From Phyllobacterium bourgognense (lineage in GTDB: Bacteria; Pseudomonadota; Alphaproteobacteria; Rhizobiales; Rhizobiaceae), in the NCBI RefSeq assembly GCF_003337575.1, contig NZ_QPJM01000007.1, positions 164,270 to 228,269 on the forward strand: DNA of 64,000 nucleotides, written 5' to 3'. The translations under genes were made by a program, and so were the position numbers. Shown here in pieces: positions 16,180 through 24,539 of this stretch; within the stretch, counting starts at the first letter, position 1; each line of letters begins with the position of its first letter. The notes beneath the pieces are model-generated. The model searched no databases, was not told the DNA's origin, and worked only from the letters and a program-made list of their open reading frames with translations.

Positions 16180-19050
16180 TTAGTTCCTCAAATTATGCAT
16201 GTGGGCTGATCCGGCAGCAGCGATCTGCAGCGGCCTGATTTCGGAAATTTCGTCACGCTGTTTTGGCGCTGCCTCGCGCGGAAACCGTTCGAAAGAGGGT
16301 GTCCTCTCAGGCGTGATTGTCGGCGCAGTCTGTTCGACAAGCTTCAGGGTTGTCTCCACCGGGAGGGCGGGAAGCCGGTCAGGGAACCATGACTTCAACT
16401 GGTTCACCAACGGTTCGACACTGTGTTCCCACATGAGGGAACCGCCGCGCTCTGCAGCAGCTTCAGAGAGGCGGCGCAATGCAGCGGGATCCTCTGACAA
16501 TGCCGTGATGATTTCCGTCAGTTCCCGGCTGATAACGTTGTCGTCCGTCGACTCGATCAACAGACCATCGGCACCATGGTCGATGAGTTCGCCGACCGCG
16601 CCGACTGACGTGGCGATCGGTACACAACCCAGACGCTGAGCCTCGATAATGGTCAAGGGTGCGCCTTCCCAGCGCGACGGCAACACGACCACGTCGGCCC
16701 AGGCGAACGCCTTGTTCAGGTGGCGGCTCGAAAAGACCGGCGGTTCGACGTGAACGCCAACTTCAGCGAAACGTTCTTTCCACGAACCTCCGGCGCCAGC
16801 GTCCATGACATCGCTACCAATGATTTTCCAGTCGATCGGTGCTGAGCGCTGGCGCAGGTCGCGAACAGAGGCGAACAATCGCTCGATACCCTTTTGAGCA
16901 TCGAGCCGTCCCAGGAAAAGAACATTGAGCCTGTCCCGCTGCGGCCTGTTGCGGCGCGCCGCAAGGATAGCTTCCTGCTCCTTGGAAGACAGCGCATAAC
17001 TCGCGGCATTTTGAATGTGCATGAGTTTGGCATCCGGGACGCCCATACCATGCAACCACTCCGCCATATCCCTGGAGCAGGTCAGGATGGTGTCGTAGAC
17101 ATGCTCGAAGGCGAGCGTGAGGTACGGATGGCCTGCATCGCGTCCCATTTTCGATTTATCGAGTACGTGAACATAGTTCAGCACCTTCATGCCGCGGCGG
17201 CGAAGTTCACCGAGCATGGAATTGACCGGGGCCGCCTGATTGTTGATCACGACATCCAGCCCGGCCAGAAAGCCCATGATCAGCTCGGCTTTCGCGGCCT
17301 CATCATGGCCCATCAACAAATCATGCCCGGCAAACTGATTGGGACCGCCCCAGAGCGGGTAATCATCTGCGAGGAAGTTAACCGTCTTGAACACGCCGTC
17401 GTTTTCGGGAATGCGATTATAAACCGGCTTGCCAAGCAGGAAGAGGTGTACTTCGCAGCCCGCATTCTTCAAAGCTTGCGCCACCGCATAGGCGACTTTT
17501 TCGACGCCGCCGAAACTGCCAATGGGCAAAAGGAATCCGACACGCAGCGGATTGGACGCGTGAGCGAGTCTTGGCATTACCGGTCTTGCGCCCACTGCAT
17601 GCCGCAGCAATTCGAAATAGCGGCTGCGATTGGGGAAATAGACGGAACGCCAGAGCCAGCGGTTTTTTGACTGCAATCGATAGCCGGAATCGCGCAGTGC
17701 CCCCAATGTAGCCAGAAGGGCATTGGTTGGCGACAAGGCAGTGCTTTGCATTTCTCGCGACGTGAATGGCCCGCTGATGACGATTTCGATCACATTGGGA
17801 CTTGGAACCGGCTTGTGCAGTGAGCGCGTCCAATCGTCGGATGCATCATCTGCGCAGGTAGAGAAAATATCGAATGTACACATCCAGCCAAAAGGCTTGT
17901 CAGTAAGGGGTTCCGCGTCGCTGATCTTGCGTATGTCAATGCCGACCTTGGCGTTGTTCCGCTCGAAGCGAATGGCGACGAAATGGTGTTTTTGAGCAAT
18001 CCGCTCGCCCAGCCACAGCAGATTGTGGATCAAGCCGAGGCGGCTCAGAGCCTCTCTGTGTGCCGCCGTCATCCATAATAGAAACGGCGGAACACCGAAG
18101 GTTTCCGGTTCGGCCTTAGCGGCCCAGAAACGCGTGACAAAATCTTCCAGGCTGCATTTGGTATGCTCGACTGTCGGATCGGTGAACAAATCCACCGCAT
18201 ACGTACCCATGCCGATCGCAGCATAGCGCGGCGTTTCCTCGTGTTCCCAGGCAAGCAGGGTTTCGGCGGCAAAGAGTTTCTTATGCTTCTGCCGGATGTA
18301 GGTCAGAATGCCCTCTCGCGTGCGATTTGAATCGCGCAACATGCTCTCGGCGCGTTGCCGGTATTCGAAACCGAAGAAAGGATAGTTCGCGCCAAGGAAG
18401 CCGCGCCCGATCGCTTGCAGCCAGAAGTCCCAGTCCTCAAAACCAGCTTTCATGCTCTCATCGAAACGCACGCCGGCATTGAGCATACGCCGCGAAACCA
18501 GACTGCCGGCTTCGCATATATTGTCAAAGGTCAGGTGCAGCAGGCGCGAGTATTGCGTTGTGTAATTTCCATTCCACTCGATGCCAAACTTGTCGATATT
18601 CGGATAGATCCAGTCGACCTTGTCGTCCGCCTTCATGAAACCGAGAATGTCGCGGATCGCCGTGGGCGTAATGCGATTGTCGGCGTCGAGAAAATAGACG
18701 GCTTCGAGATCCGGGAAATTGCGGAGCGCAAACTCGATGCCGTAGTTGCGGGCTGAACTCAGCCCTCCATTGGCCTTGCGCAGGTAAAAGACGTTTTCAT
18801 GTGCCAGCGCATAAGTTCGCCCGATTTCGCCGGTTTCCCGATAGGGACAACCATCGTCGATGATCACTGCCGCGATACCGAAAGGCGCTTCCTGCACCAA
18901 AACGGATTCGACAGCTTCCGCGAGAAGCACAGAGTGCTTATAGGCCGGAATTAGCACTGCAACCCTGGTCGGCGGTGGACTATCCGGGTCGATCTCGGAC
19001 GGCAATTGCGTGGCGATCTGTTCTCGGAGACGGCTGATCTGGTCCAGCAT
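16180..19050 (-). CDS. Bifunctional GT2-GT4 glycosyltransferase
   Basis: Very large enzyme (956 residues) with two catalytic regions. The N-terminal family 2 domain (about 25-280) has VAVLIPAYKHSVLLAEAVESVL, the first Asp in IIDDGCPY, the DxD motif in VYFLDADNRI and the acceptor-site motif FEDWDFWL. A family 4 domain follows at about 500-870. It has RVGFLLPIGSFGGVEKVAYA, NVLFLGRLDAQKGIERL and the E-x7-E motif in SRWEGAPLTIIEAQRLGCVP. The linker and the roughly 80-residue tail are not recognised. It could add two successive sugars in the cytoplasm. It follows the 509-residue unknown gene by 5 bp. Confidence 0.88.
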   Translation of the reverse strand: MLDQISRLREQIATQLPSEIDPDSPPPTRVAVLIPAYKHSVLLAEAVESVLVQEAPFGIAAVIIDDGCPYRETGEIGRTYALAHENVFYLRKANGGLSSARNYGIEFALRNFPDLEAVYFLDADNRITPTAIRDILGFMKADDKVDWIYPNIDKFGIEWNGNYTTQYSRLLHLTFDNICEAGSLVSRRMLNAGVRFDESMKAGFEDWDFWLQAIGRGFLGANYPFFGFEYRQRAESMLRDSNRTREGILTYIRQKHKKLFAAETLLAWEHEETPRYAAIGMGTYAVDLFTDPTVEHTKCSLEDFVTRFWAAKAEPETFGVPPFLLWMTAAHREALSRLGLIHNLLWLGERIAQKHHFVAIRFERNNAKVGIDIRKISDAEPLTDKPFGWMCTFDIFSTCADDASDDWTRSLHKPVPSPNVIEIVISGPFTSREMQSTALSPTNALLATLGALRDSGYRLQSKNRWLWRSVYFPNRSRYFELLRHAVGARPVMPRLAHASNPLRVGFLLPIGSFGGVEKVAYAVAQALKNAGCEVHLFLLGKPVYNRIPENDGVFKTVNFLADDYPLWGGPNQFAGHDLLMGHDEAAKAELIMGFLAGLDVVINNQAAPVNSMLGELRRRGMKVLNYVHVLDKSKMGRDAGHPYLTLAFEHVYDTILTCSRDMAEWLHGMGVPDAKLMHIQNAASYALSSKEQEAILAARRNRPQRDRLNVLFLGRLDAQKGIERLFASVRDLRQRSAPIDWKIIGSDVMDAGAGGSWKERFAEVGVHVEPPVFSSRHLNKAFAWADVVVLPSRWEGAPLTIIEAQRLGCVPIATSVGAVGELIDHGADGLLIESTDDNVISRELTEIITALSEDPAALRRLSEAAAERGGSLMWEHSVEPLVNQLKSWFPDRLPALPVETTLKLVEQTAPTITPERTPSFERFPREAAPKQRDEISEIRPLQIAAAGSAHMHNLRN

Positions 19051-19055
19051 GAAAA

Positions 19056-20585
19056 TTATCCGTTGACCATGAGGGTGATATTACGGAATTTCGCCCAAGC
19101 GAAGGCGTTGTCTCCCGGATTGTCCTTCATTCGGGTCGCGATGTAGATGTTTTGCCACACGCCAACCTGCTCGGTAATGAAGGCAGTGAGCCGCGGCTCT
19201 TCACCCGGTGCAACACTAACCCAACCTGAAAATCCTTCTCCGGCGCCGGGTGTCCGTTGCTCATCGAATAGCTGACGGGCAGTTCGAATGTCGCTCGCAA
19301 TTACCAGAGCAAAATCGACATCCTTCGATTCTTCATTATCGATGACCGCACTGGACGAGATGCGCAGGATATTGGGCGGGCAGGCCGCTGGTATATGGCC
19401 GATCGTTATACCGGTTGACGGCGGATGACAGCCTATAGCCCTTTCCTCGGGCAGAGGGAGAATAGCTGCGAAATCGAACGAAATCTCGTCCGTATTGGAT
19501 AGGTCCGCGAGCTCGAGGATGCCGGTTGCCATTGGCATTTCCCGAAAGCCGCCGTCTCTAGTGTCCTGGGATTGAGCCGGCAAATAGTTCGCCCAGCTCG
19601 GAAGCAGAACACCTGGCATACCGCACCAGATTTGCATGGCAAGGCTGTTCTTCAGTAGCGGTGTGTCGTTTGCCGCATCTCTGACCTGAAACATATCGAG
19701 CGGCTGAAGTCCGCCAAGCGACAACAGCGGCATTTCATCGTCCATGCCGTCGATACGAAGGCGCAGGCTCAGCGTCCGCCGCAAGCCGGCAAGCGTTCGC
19801 GAGAGGCCCAGATAGTTCCAGCCCTGACCAAGTTTTGAAAGCGGCACCACCCAGCTCTCTACAATACACATGTCTTCCAGCGTCACCAGTTGGGCATGCA
19901 GAGTGGTATCGTCACGTTGCATCAGACGTTCGAAATGGATGGCAACGGCACTGACGCCTGCGCTCGCGACTGGGAGGATTTGCGATACGCCTTCGAATGA
20001 AGCATCGGCCAGAACGTTGGAACGCGACGAACTGCGGACCGGCTCGTTTGAGAAGGCAAGGTCGAAGGGTTGCAATCCCTGCCGGTCGACAAAGCTCTCG
20101 ACCGCAGCAAACCTGTTCTGCAAATTGTCATTCAAGGTGCGCAAGGCAAGCAGTTCGCGATTTGACTGCGTGATTTTCCTCGCTTCGAATACCACCAAGC
20201 TCGCGAGCTTCTGGATAATCAAACCTGCCGTCTCAATCTCCCTCCCGGCATGCCATTCAAAAACAGTTGGTTCGTCGACTACGCCACGGCTTTTCAACCA
20301 GTCGAGCAGCCTCTTTTCCCGGCCCCGATGAACGGGATTGATGAGAACAGCCAGCGTGCACAGGGGCGCCTCATGCATCTCGAATTTTCTCCCGGATGAA
20401 TCCGACAACATGGCCGCGTCATCCTTGACGCCTTCGAAACCCAGAATTTTTATGGCTTTCGACAGGCCTTCGGGCAGCTCGTCATGGTCAATGCCCATGC
20501 GAAGCAGGATCGGTTCCTTCAACAAATCTATTTCTCTCAAAGATTTCGCAACCGGCGAAAGCTTGTACGAAGTCTGAACCGTCAT
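19056..20585 (-). CDS. Uncharacterised protein, first gene of the second polysaccharide operon
   Basis: I do not recognise the family. The 509-residue protein is soluble by eye, with no signal peptide or membrane helix. Residues 20-110 are polar. A helical stretch at about 120-165 (ETAGLIIQKLASLVVFEARKI then SNRELLALRTLNDNL) could be a coiled coil. The C-terminal half is beta-rich with repeated glycine/aspartate turns. Starts at 20585 and 20594 are both possible; I chose 20585 because AAGGA is well spaced from it. It lies immediately before the GT2-GT4 enzyme, which suggests a role in assembling or regulating the same polymer. A candidate MarR-type box lies about 170 bp upstream. Confidence 0.75.
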   Translation of the reverse strand: MTVQTSYKLSPVAKSLREIDLLKEPILLRMGIDHDELPEGLSKAIKILGFEGVKDDAAMLSDSSGRKFEMHEAPLCTLAVLINPVHRGREKRLLDWLKSRGVVDEPTVFEWHAGREIETAGLIIQKLASLVVFEARKITQSNRELLALRTLNDNLQNRFAAVESFVDRQGLQPFDLAFSNEPVRSSSRSNVLADASFEGVSQILPVASAGVSAVAIHFERLMQRDDTTLHAQLVTLEDMCIVESWVVPLSKLGQGWNYLGLSRTLAGLRRTLSLRLRIDGMDDEMPLLSLGGLQPLDMFQVRDAANDTPLLKNSLAMQIWCGMPGVLLPSWANYLPAQSQDTRDGGFREMPMATGILELADLSNTDEISFDFAAILPLPEERAIGCHPPSTGITIGHIPAACPPNILRISSSAVIDNEESKDVDFALVIASDIRTARQLFDEQRTPGAGEGFSGWVSVAPGEEPRLTAFITEQVGVWQNIYIATRMKDNPGDNAFAWAKFRNITLMVNG

Positions 20586-20844
20586 TTCCCTCATCCTTGA
20601 CCAACCACAGGCGCCGAACCGTGTCTCTATACAAATAGAATGGCAGATTGATGAAGCTTGTCACATAAATATATTGCAGCGCAACACTAAAATATTTGAT
20701 CGCGTGCGTTTTTATTCTTCACGTAACTTACAATCATTGTAAAAGTAATTTATTTCAAAATTCAAAGTATTTGCTGACTTATTGCATGTTACTATAGCAG
20801 CCCCGGCGTTTCGAACGTCGTCGCTGCTATACTCATGGAAATGG
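20586..20844. promoter_or_regulatory. AT-rich promoter region with a candidate regulator box
   Basis: This 259-bp stretch has no coding potential and is much more AT-rich than its surroundings, so it probably holds the promoter of the leftward operon starting at 20585. At 20751-20770 it carries TATTTCAAAATTCAAAGTAT, whose reverse complement matches the palindrome in front of the MarR gene (36316-36334) at 15 of 18 aligned bases. A hairpin-forming GC stretch near 20800-20832 may terminate readthrough between operons. Confidence 0.55.
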
Positions 20845-21864
20845 CTAGACGGCAATGCGCTTTTCCGGCGCGTCAGCCGCTCTCAACGATTGCAGTTTTC
20901 GTTCCCAAGCAAGAGCATCCCCAACGATCAGGTCAAGATCTGCACGCTTGGGTGAGAAACCAAATTCCTTGCAGACCCGATCATTACCAGCCACCAGAAT
21001 AGCTGGATCACCGGCACGCCGAGGCGCCATGCGCACCGAAAAATCAACGCCCGACACGCGCTTGACCGCATCAATGATCTCAAGCACCGAATAGCCATAA
21101 CCATAACCGCAATTGGCTGAAGTGCTTTTGCCACCAGCCTCGAGATAATTCAGCGCGCAGAGATGCGCCTGGGCCAGATCGCCAACGTGGATATAGTCGC
21201 GGATACAGGTTCCGTCTGCTGTCGGGTAGTCCGTACCGTAAACCTCGATATGAGAGCGTTCACCCGTAGCAGCCTGGCTGGCGATTTTGATCAGGTGGGT
21301 TGCGCGCGGAAACGACTGTCCGGAACGCAGCTGCGGATCGGCGCCGGCCACGTTGAAATAGCGCAGCGCAACATAGTTGAAATCCGGATGAGCAGCTGCC
21401 GCATCGCGCAACATCCACTCCGTCATGAGTTTTGACGTGCCATAGGGCGAAATCGGTTGATGCGGCATTTCTTCGGTGATTGGCGTCTTCTCGGGCTCGC
21501 CATAGACGGCGGCCGTGGACGAAAAAATGAAATGCTCGATACCTTCGGCAATAGCTGCTTCGATCAGCGAACGTGATTGCACCGTGTTGTTCCGGTAATA
21601 GAAAAGCGGATCGCGCACGGAATCCGGCACGACGATAGAGCCGGCAAAATGCAGAATCGCGGTCACTCCGTGCGTGCGGATCACATCGCGCACGAGCGCC
21701 TGATCGCCGACATCGCCCTCGATGAACGGGACGTCTTCGGGCACCAACCAGGAAAAACCGCAGCTCAAATCATCGAGCACAACAACGGATCGTCCCGCGT
21801 CTTTCAATGCGAGCACCATGTGGCTGCCGATATAGCCTGCACCACCTGTAACAAGAACGCTCAT
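20845..21864 (-). CDS. galE: UDP-glucose 4-epimerase GalE (ExoB-like)
   Basis: Interconverts UDP-glucose and UDP-galactose, supplying galactose donors for the polymer. The 339-residue short-chain dehydrogenase fold shows the NAD-binding GGAGYIGSHM at the N-terminus, ILHFAGSIVVPDSV, the catalytic Ser region FSSTAAVYG, the YxxxK motif in YGTSKLM and the GalE block GTCIRDYIHVGDLAQAH. The start at 21864 follows CAGGAG at good spacing; an in-frame extension to 21924 has no such site. It ends the first polysaccharide operon (31949 to 20845) after a 121-bp gap that could hold its own promoter. A galactose-containing product fits a galactoglucan-like polymer. Confidence 0.94.
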   Translation of the reverse strand: MSVLVTGGAGYIGSHMVLALKDAGRSVVVLDDLSCGFSWLVPEDVPFIEGDVGDQALVRDVIRTHGVTAILHFAGSIVVPDSVRDPLFYYRNNTVQSRSLIEAAIAEGIEHFIFSSTAAVYGEPEKTPITEEMPHQPISPYGTSKLMTEWMLRDAAAAHPDFNYVALRYFNVAGADPQLRSGQSFPRATHLIKIASQAATGERSHIEVYGTDYPTADGTCIRDYIHVGDLAQAHLCALNYLEAGGKSTSANCGYGYGYSVLEIIDAVKRVSGVDFSVRMAPRRAGDPAILVAGNDRVCKEFGFSPKRADLDLIVGDALAWERKLQSLRAADAPEKRIAV

Positions 21865-21985
21865 TGGGGAAACTCCTGGAATTTCTGTTTGAGGGATTGT
21901 TTGTAAGAACCTGGCATTTGCCAATTAGCGAATTTTGGTTAGACCTCCCCAACCTGCTGCGGTCCCCACGAAAGTCGCACTGGCA

Positions 21986-23173
21986 TCATGCGACGCGGCG
22001 AACCGAATCTGGCACCTGCTTATCGGTCTCCACCATTTTGTGGTCCACACCGTTTTCCGTCAGAAACAGGTACATTTCGCCATAAGTCCGGTACCAAGCT
22101 TGATTATATTTGTCGAAGAGCGCCTGGTCCCAATAGTCCTCCAGCCTGAACTTCCCGCCGCTGAAAATATCGAAACTCGGAATTTGATAGGTCTCGGCAA
22201 ACTCCACGGTGCGGCTGTCGTAGGTGAAGTAGATAGAAGGCACTCCATTGGCCATGGCCATGAGATTGCCGTGCAACCGATAACCGAGAACGAGTTCTTT
22301 TGTCCGGACGAGGCTCTCATAATCGGCGACGACATCGGAATAGAACATGCGTTCGCGGTAGAGCTTTTCCACCGTCTCATCCAGATACCAGTCGGAAGCC
22401 CATTTGTTTGCCTTCAGAGCCGCAATCGCTTCCTCTTTCTGGTCATCCGTCCCGAAAACCAGTTTTTTTTCTTCGACTTCGCCCTGGGCCATCAGGGTTG
22501 CGTCGAAGCGACCCGCCATTTCCTTGACGAGATCGCGATGAAACGTCAGGTAACGCTCGATATCCTGAGCGTAGGTCGGTGAGACTTCACGCCGGATGGT
22601 GATCCCGATATTTCGCACCTCATCAAGCCGCGGCAGTTCTATTCTCATCTCGGGATCGTTGCGGCGGAATGCAGTCGGGCAGCCAATAATCCGAACATTT
22701 TTTATGCCGATATCGCTCATGACCTGTGCAGAATAAGCTCCACGCACACCGACCGAAGCCGTCGAGTCCGCTATCACCTTCAGAACTGTCTTCGTTTGGT
22801 CGGAGAGTTCCAATTGGCCCTCGACTGGAGCTTGAGCCCCTATGCCAAAGGCAATCACCGGCAACCCGAGCCGCTTCAGAACCGGGATGGCATCGGTCCA
22901 GTCCATATGCTGGTGAACATAGTTCGAGCCGCGAAGAATGACGTAGTCATATTCCTCCCGCAGGCGATCGATGTGATCCATGTTCGGATTCATGATCGGC
23001 AATTCAGCCTGCTTTTCGTAGTTCATCAATTTCAACGACGAATCGAAGACAAAAGCGTCGCCGATATTATGGTAGTGATCGATACTGCGCTGCACATTGC
23101 TGTGCTGATACCAGCGAACGCTATCGTGATCGTAGACCTCGCCCGATGGGATCATTACCAGTACACGTGCCAT
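21986..23173 (-). CDS. polysaccharide pyruvyl transferase family protein (second paralogue)
   Basis: A 395-residue member of the same superfamily as the product of 14837-16177. Matching blocks include NIGDAFVFDSSLKLMNY, VILRGSNYVHQ, VIAFGIGAQAPVEG, ASVGVRGAYSAQVMSDIGIKNVRIIGCPTAFR and LVLGYRLHGNLMAMANGVPSIYFTYDSR. AAGGAAACCCC gives a good ribosome-binding site. The GC-rich gap to the GT4 gene upstream is only 37 bp. Two copies in one locus may mean pyruvylation at two positions, or that one copy has another role. A true pyruvyltransferase would use phosphoenolpyruvate on a lipid-linked intermediate in the cytoplasm. Confidence 0.87.
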   Translation of the reverse strand: MARVLVMIPSGEVYDHDSVRWYQHSNVQRSIDHYHNIGDAFVFDSSLKLMNYEKQAELPIMNPNMDHIDRLREEYDYVILRGSNYVHQHMDWTDAIPVLKRLGLPVIAFGIGAQAPVEGQLELSDQTKTVLKVIADSTASVGVRGAYSAQVMSDIGIKNVRIIGCPTAFRRNDPEMRIELPRLDEVRNIGITIRREVSPTYAQDIERYLTFHRDLVKEMAGRFDATLMAQGEVEEKKLVFGTDDQKEEAIAALKANKWASDWYLDETVEKLYRERMFYSDVVADYESLVRTKELVLGYRLHGNLMAMANGVPSIYFTYDSRTVEFAETYQIPSFDIFSGGKFRLEDYWDQALFDKYNQAWYRTYGEMYLFLTENGVDHKMVETDKQVPDSVRRVA

Positions 23174-23210
23174 GGGGTTTCCTTCTCGTGGCGTTGAAAG
23201 CTGGCGAAAT

Positions 23211-24539
23211 TCAGCTCGCTTGCGAAAGAACGACGTCGGTCCTTGCGGCTATGTTGATTGGCTCTTGCCGGCCGGATTTGAGCAGGTCGCCATAGAGGGC
23301 AACATGTTCTTCGGCACAGTCGATGTAATTCGTCGGCCGGCGGGCACTGTGATGAAGACGATCCCAAATCAATGGATCACACAATACCTCTGTGAACCGG
23401 TCGGCAAGATCTTCGGCGCTGCGAACGCGGAAATGCAGGCCATCCTCACCATCGCGTACTTTTTCGGCCATTCCGCCAATATTGGAGCAGATGATCGGCC
23501 GGCGATGATGCAATGCTTCTTGAATAACGATCGGTGAATTCTCCCACCAGATTGAAGGCATCACGACCCAGTCGACCGATTGCATCAGGCGTGGCATTTC
23601 AGCGTTCTGATAGGCGCCGTAGAAGCGCACGCGCGAGCCGGCCTCTGCGATCAGCTTTTCCATACGTTCCTGAAATTCGCGCGGCTGTTTTTCGAGATTG
23701 CCGCCGAAAATCATCAAGCGCGAATCGGCACCCCATGTTTCTTCCGGTACACGGGACACGGCATCAACCAGCACATCTATGCCTTTGTAGGGTGTCATCT
23801 GTCCGAAATAGGCAAAACGGTTGCGACGCGGTTTTGGGCCCGTCAGCTCCCTTGGCGGCGTCACGCTTTCAATGGAGATGCCGTTCTCGATCACATGCAA
23901 CTTGTCCGCATCGAGACCCCATTCCGCATACTTCCGGGCAAGAAAGACGCTGGGCGCAACGAAGGCGTCGGCAAGTTCGAGCATTCCGCGGACAAATCGT
24001 TCACGCTTCAGAAAACGCGCAGGAGGAACGTCGGGGAAACAGGCGTGGCAGTCGATCGGTGAGGCCTCGCTGCAGAGTTTCGACGAGCCGGCTTTTACCA
24101 TCTGACCGTCATTGTTGCAGATCGACAGATATTCATGGAACGTCACGAGGATCGCCGTATCGGGCAAGGCCTCGCGGATGGCGTAAAGCGTTTCCAGGCC
24201 TAGTCCCATCACGTGATGAAAATGCACGACGTGCGGGTTGAGATCGCCGACAAAGCGCAAAAGATCGCGGCGAATTTCGTCGGTGTTGTTGTTCGACAGG
24301 TAAAAATGGTCGTATTCGTCCGCGTGAAAGAGGATCTCATCGCTGCTGCGGCGTAGACTCATCAGCGCCGTCGTGCCATGGCGCGGTATTGGATGGCTTG
24401 CCCGCGCCAGATAGACGGATTGCACGCCGGGCAACGTATTCAGGCCCTTGTGCAGATTGTAAGATGCGATCTCGCCACCGCCGAGTGAGATGCTCGGATG
24501 GGCATGCGAAATCACCAATACCCGGAGTTGTTCGGTCAT
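23211..24539 (-). CDS. Glycosyltransferase family 4
   Basis: Retaining GT4 glycosyltransferase of 442 residues with a GT-B fold. The N-terminal domain opens LRVLVISHAHPSISLGGGEIAS and contains VVHFHHVMGLG. The C-terminal domain has RFAYFGQMTPYKGIDVL and the donor-site E-x7-E region (MPSIWWENSPIVIQEALHHRRPI). It resembles the neighbouring enzyme at 27578-28837 closely, including a cysteine-rich loop (LC...DCHACF). These two look like a duplicated pair. Its ATG overlaps the stop of the 746-residue protein by 4 bp. Donor and acceptor sugars cannot be read from sequence. Confidence 0.9.
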   Translation of the reverse strand: MTEQLRVLVISHAHPSISLGGGEIASYNLHKGLNTLPGVQSVYLARASHPIPRHGTTALMSLRRSSDEILFHADEYDHFYLSNNNTDEIRRDLLRFVGDLNPHVVHFHHVMGLGLETLYAIREALPDTAILVTFHEYLSICNNDGQMVKAGSSKLCSEASPIDCHACFPDVPPARFLKRERFVRGMLELADAFVAPSVFLARKYAEWGLDADKLHVIENGISIESVTPPRELTGPKPRRNRFAYFGQMTPYKGIDVLVDAVSRVPEETWGADSRLMIFGGNLEKQPREFQERMEKLIAEAGSRVRFYGAYQNAEMPRLMQSVDWVVMPSIWWENSPIVIQEALHHRRPIICSNIGGMAEKVRDGEDGLHFRVRSAEDLADRFTEVLCDPLIWDRLHHSARRPTNYIDCAEEHVALYGDLLKSGRQEPINIAARTDVVLSQAS

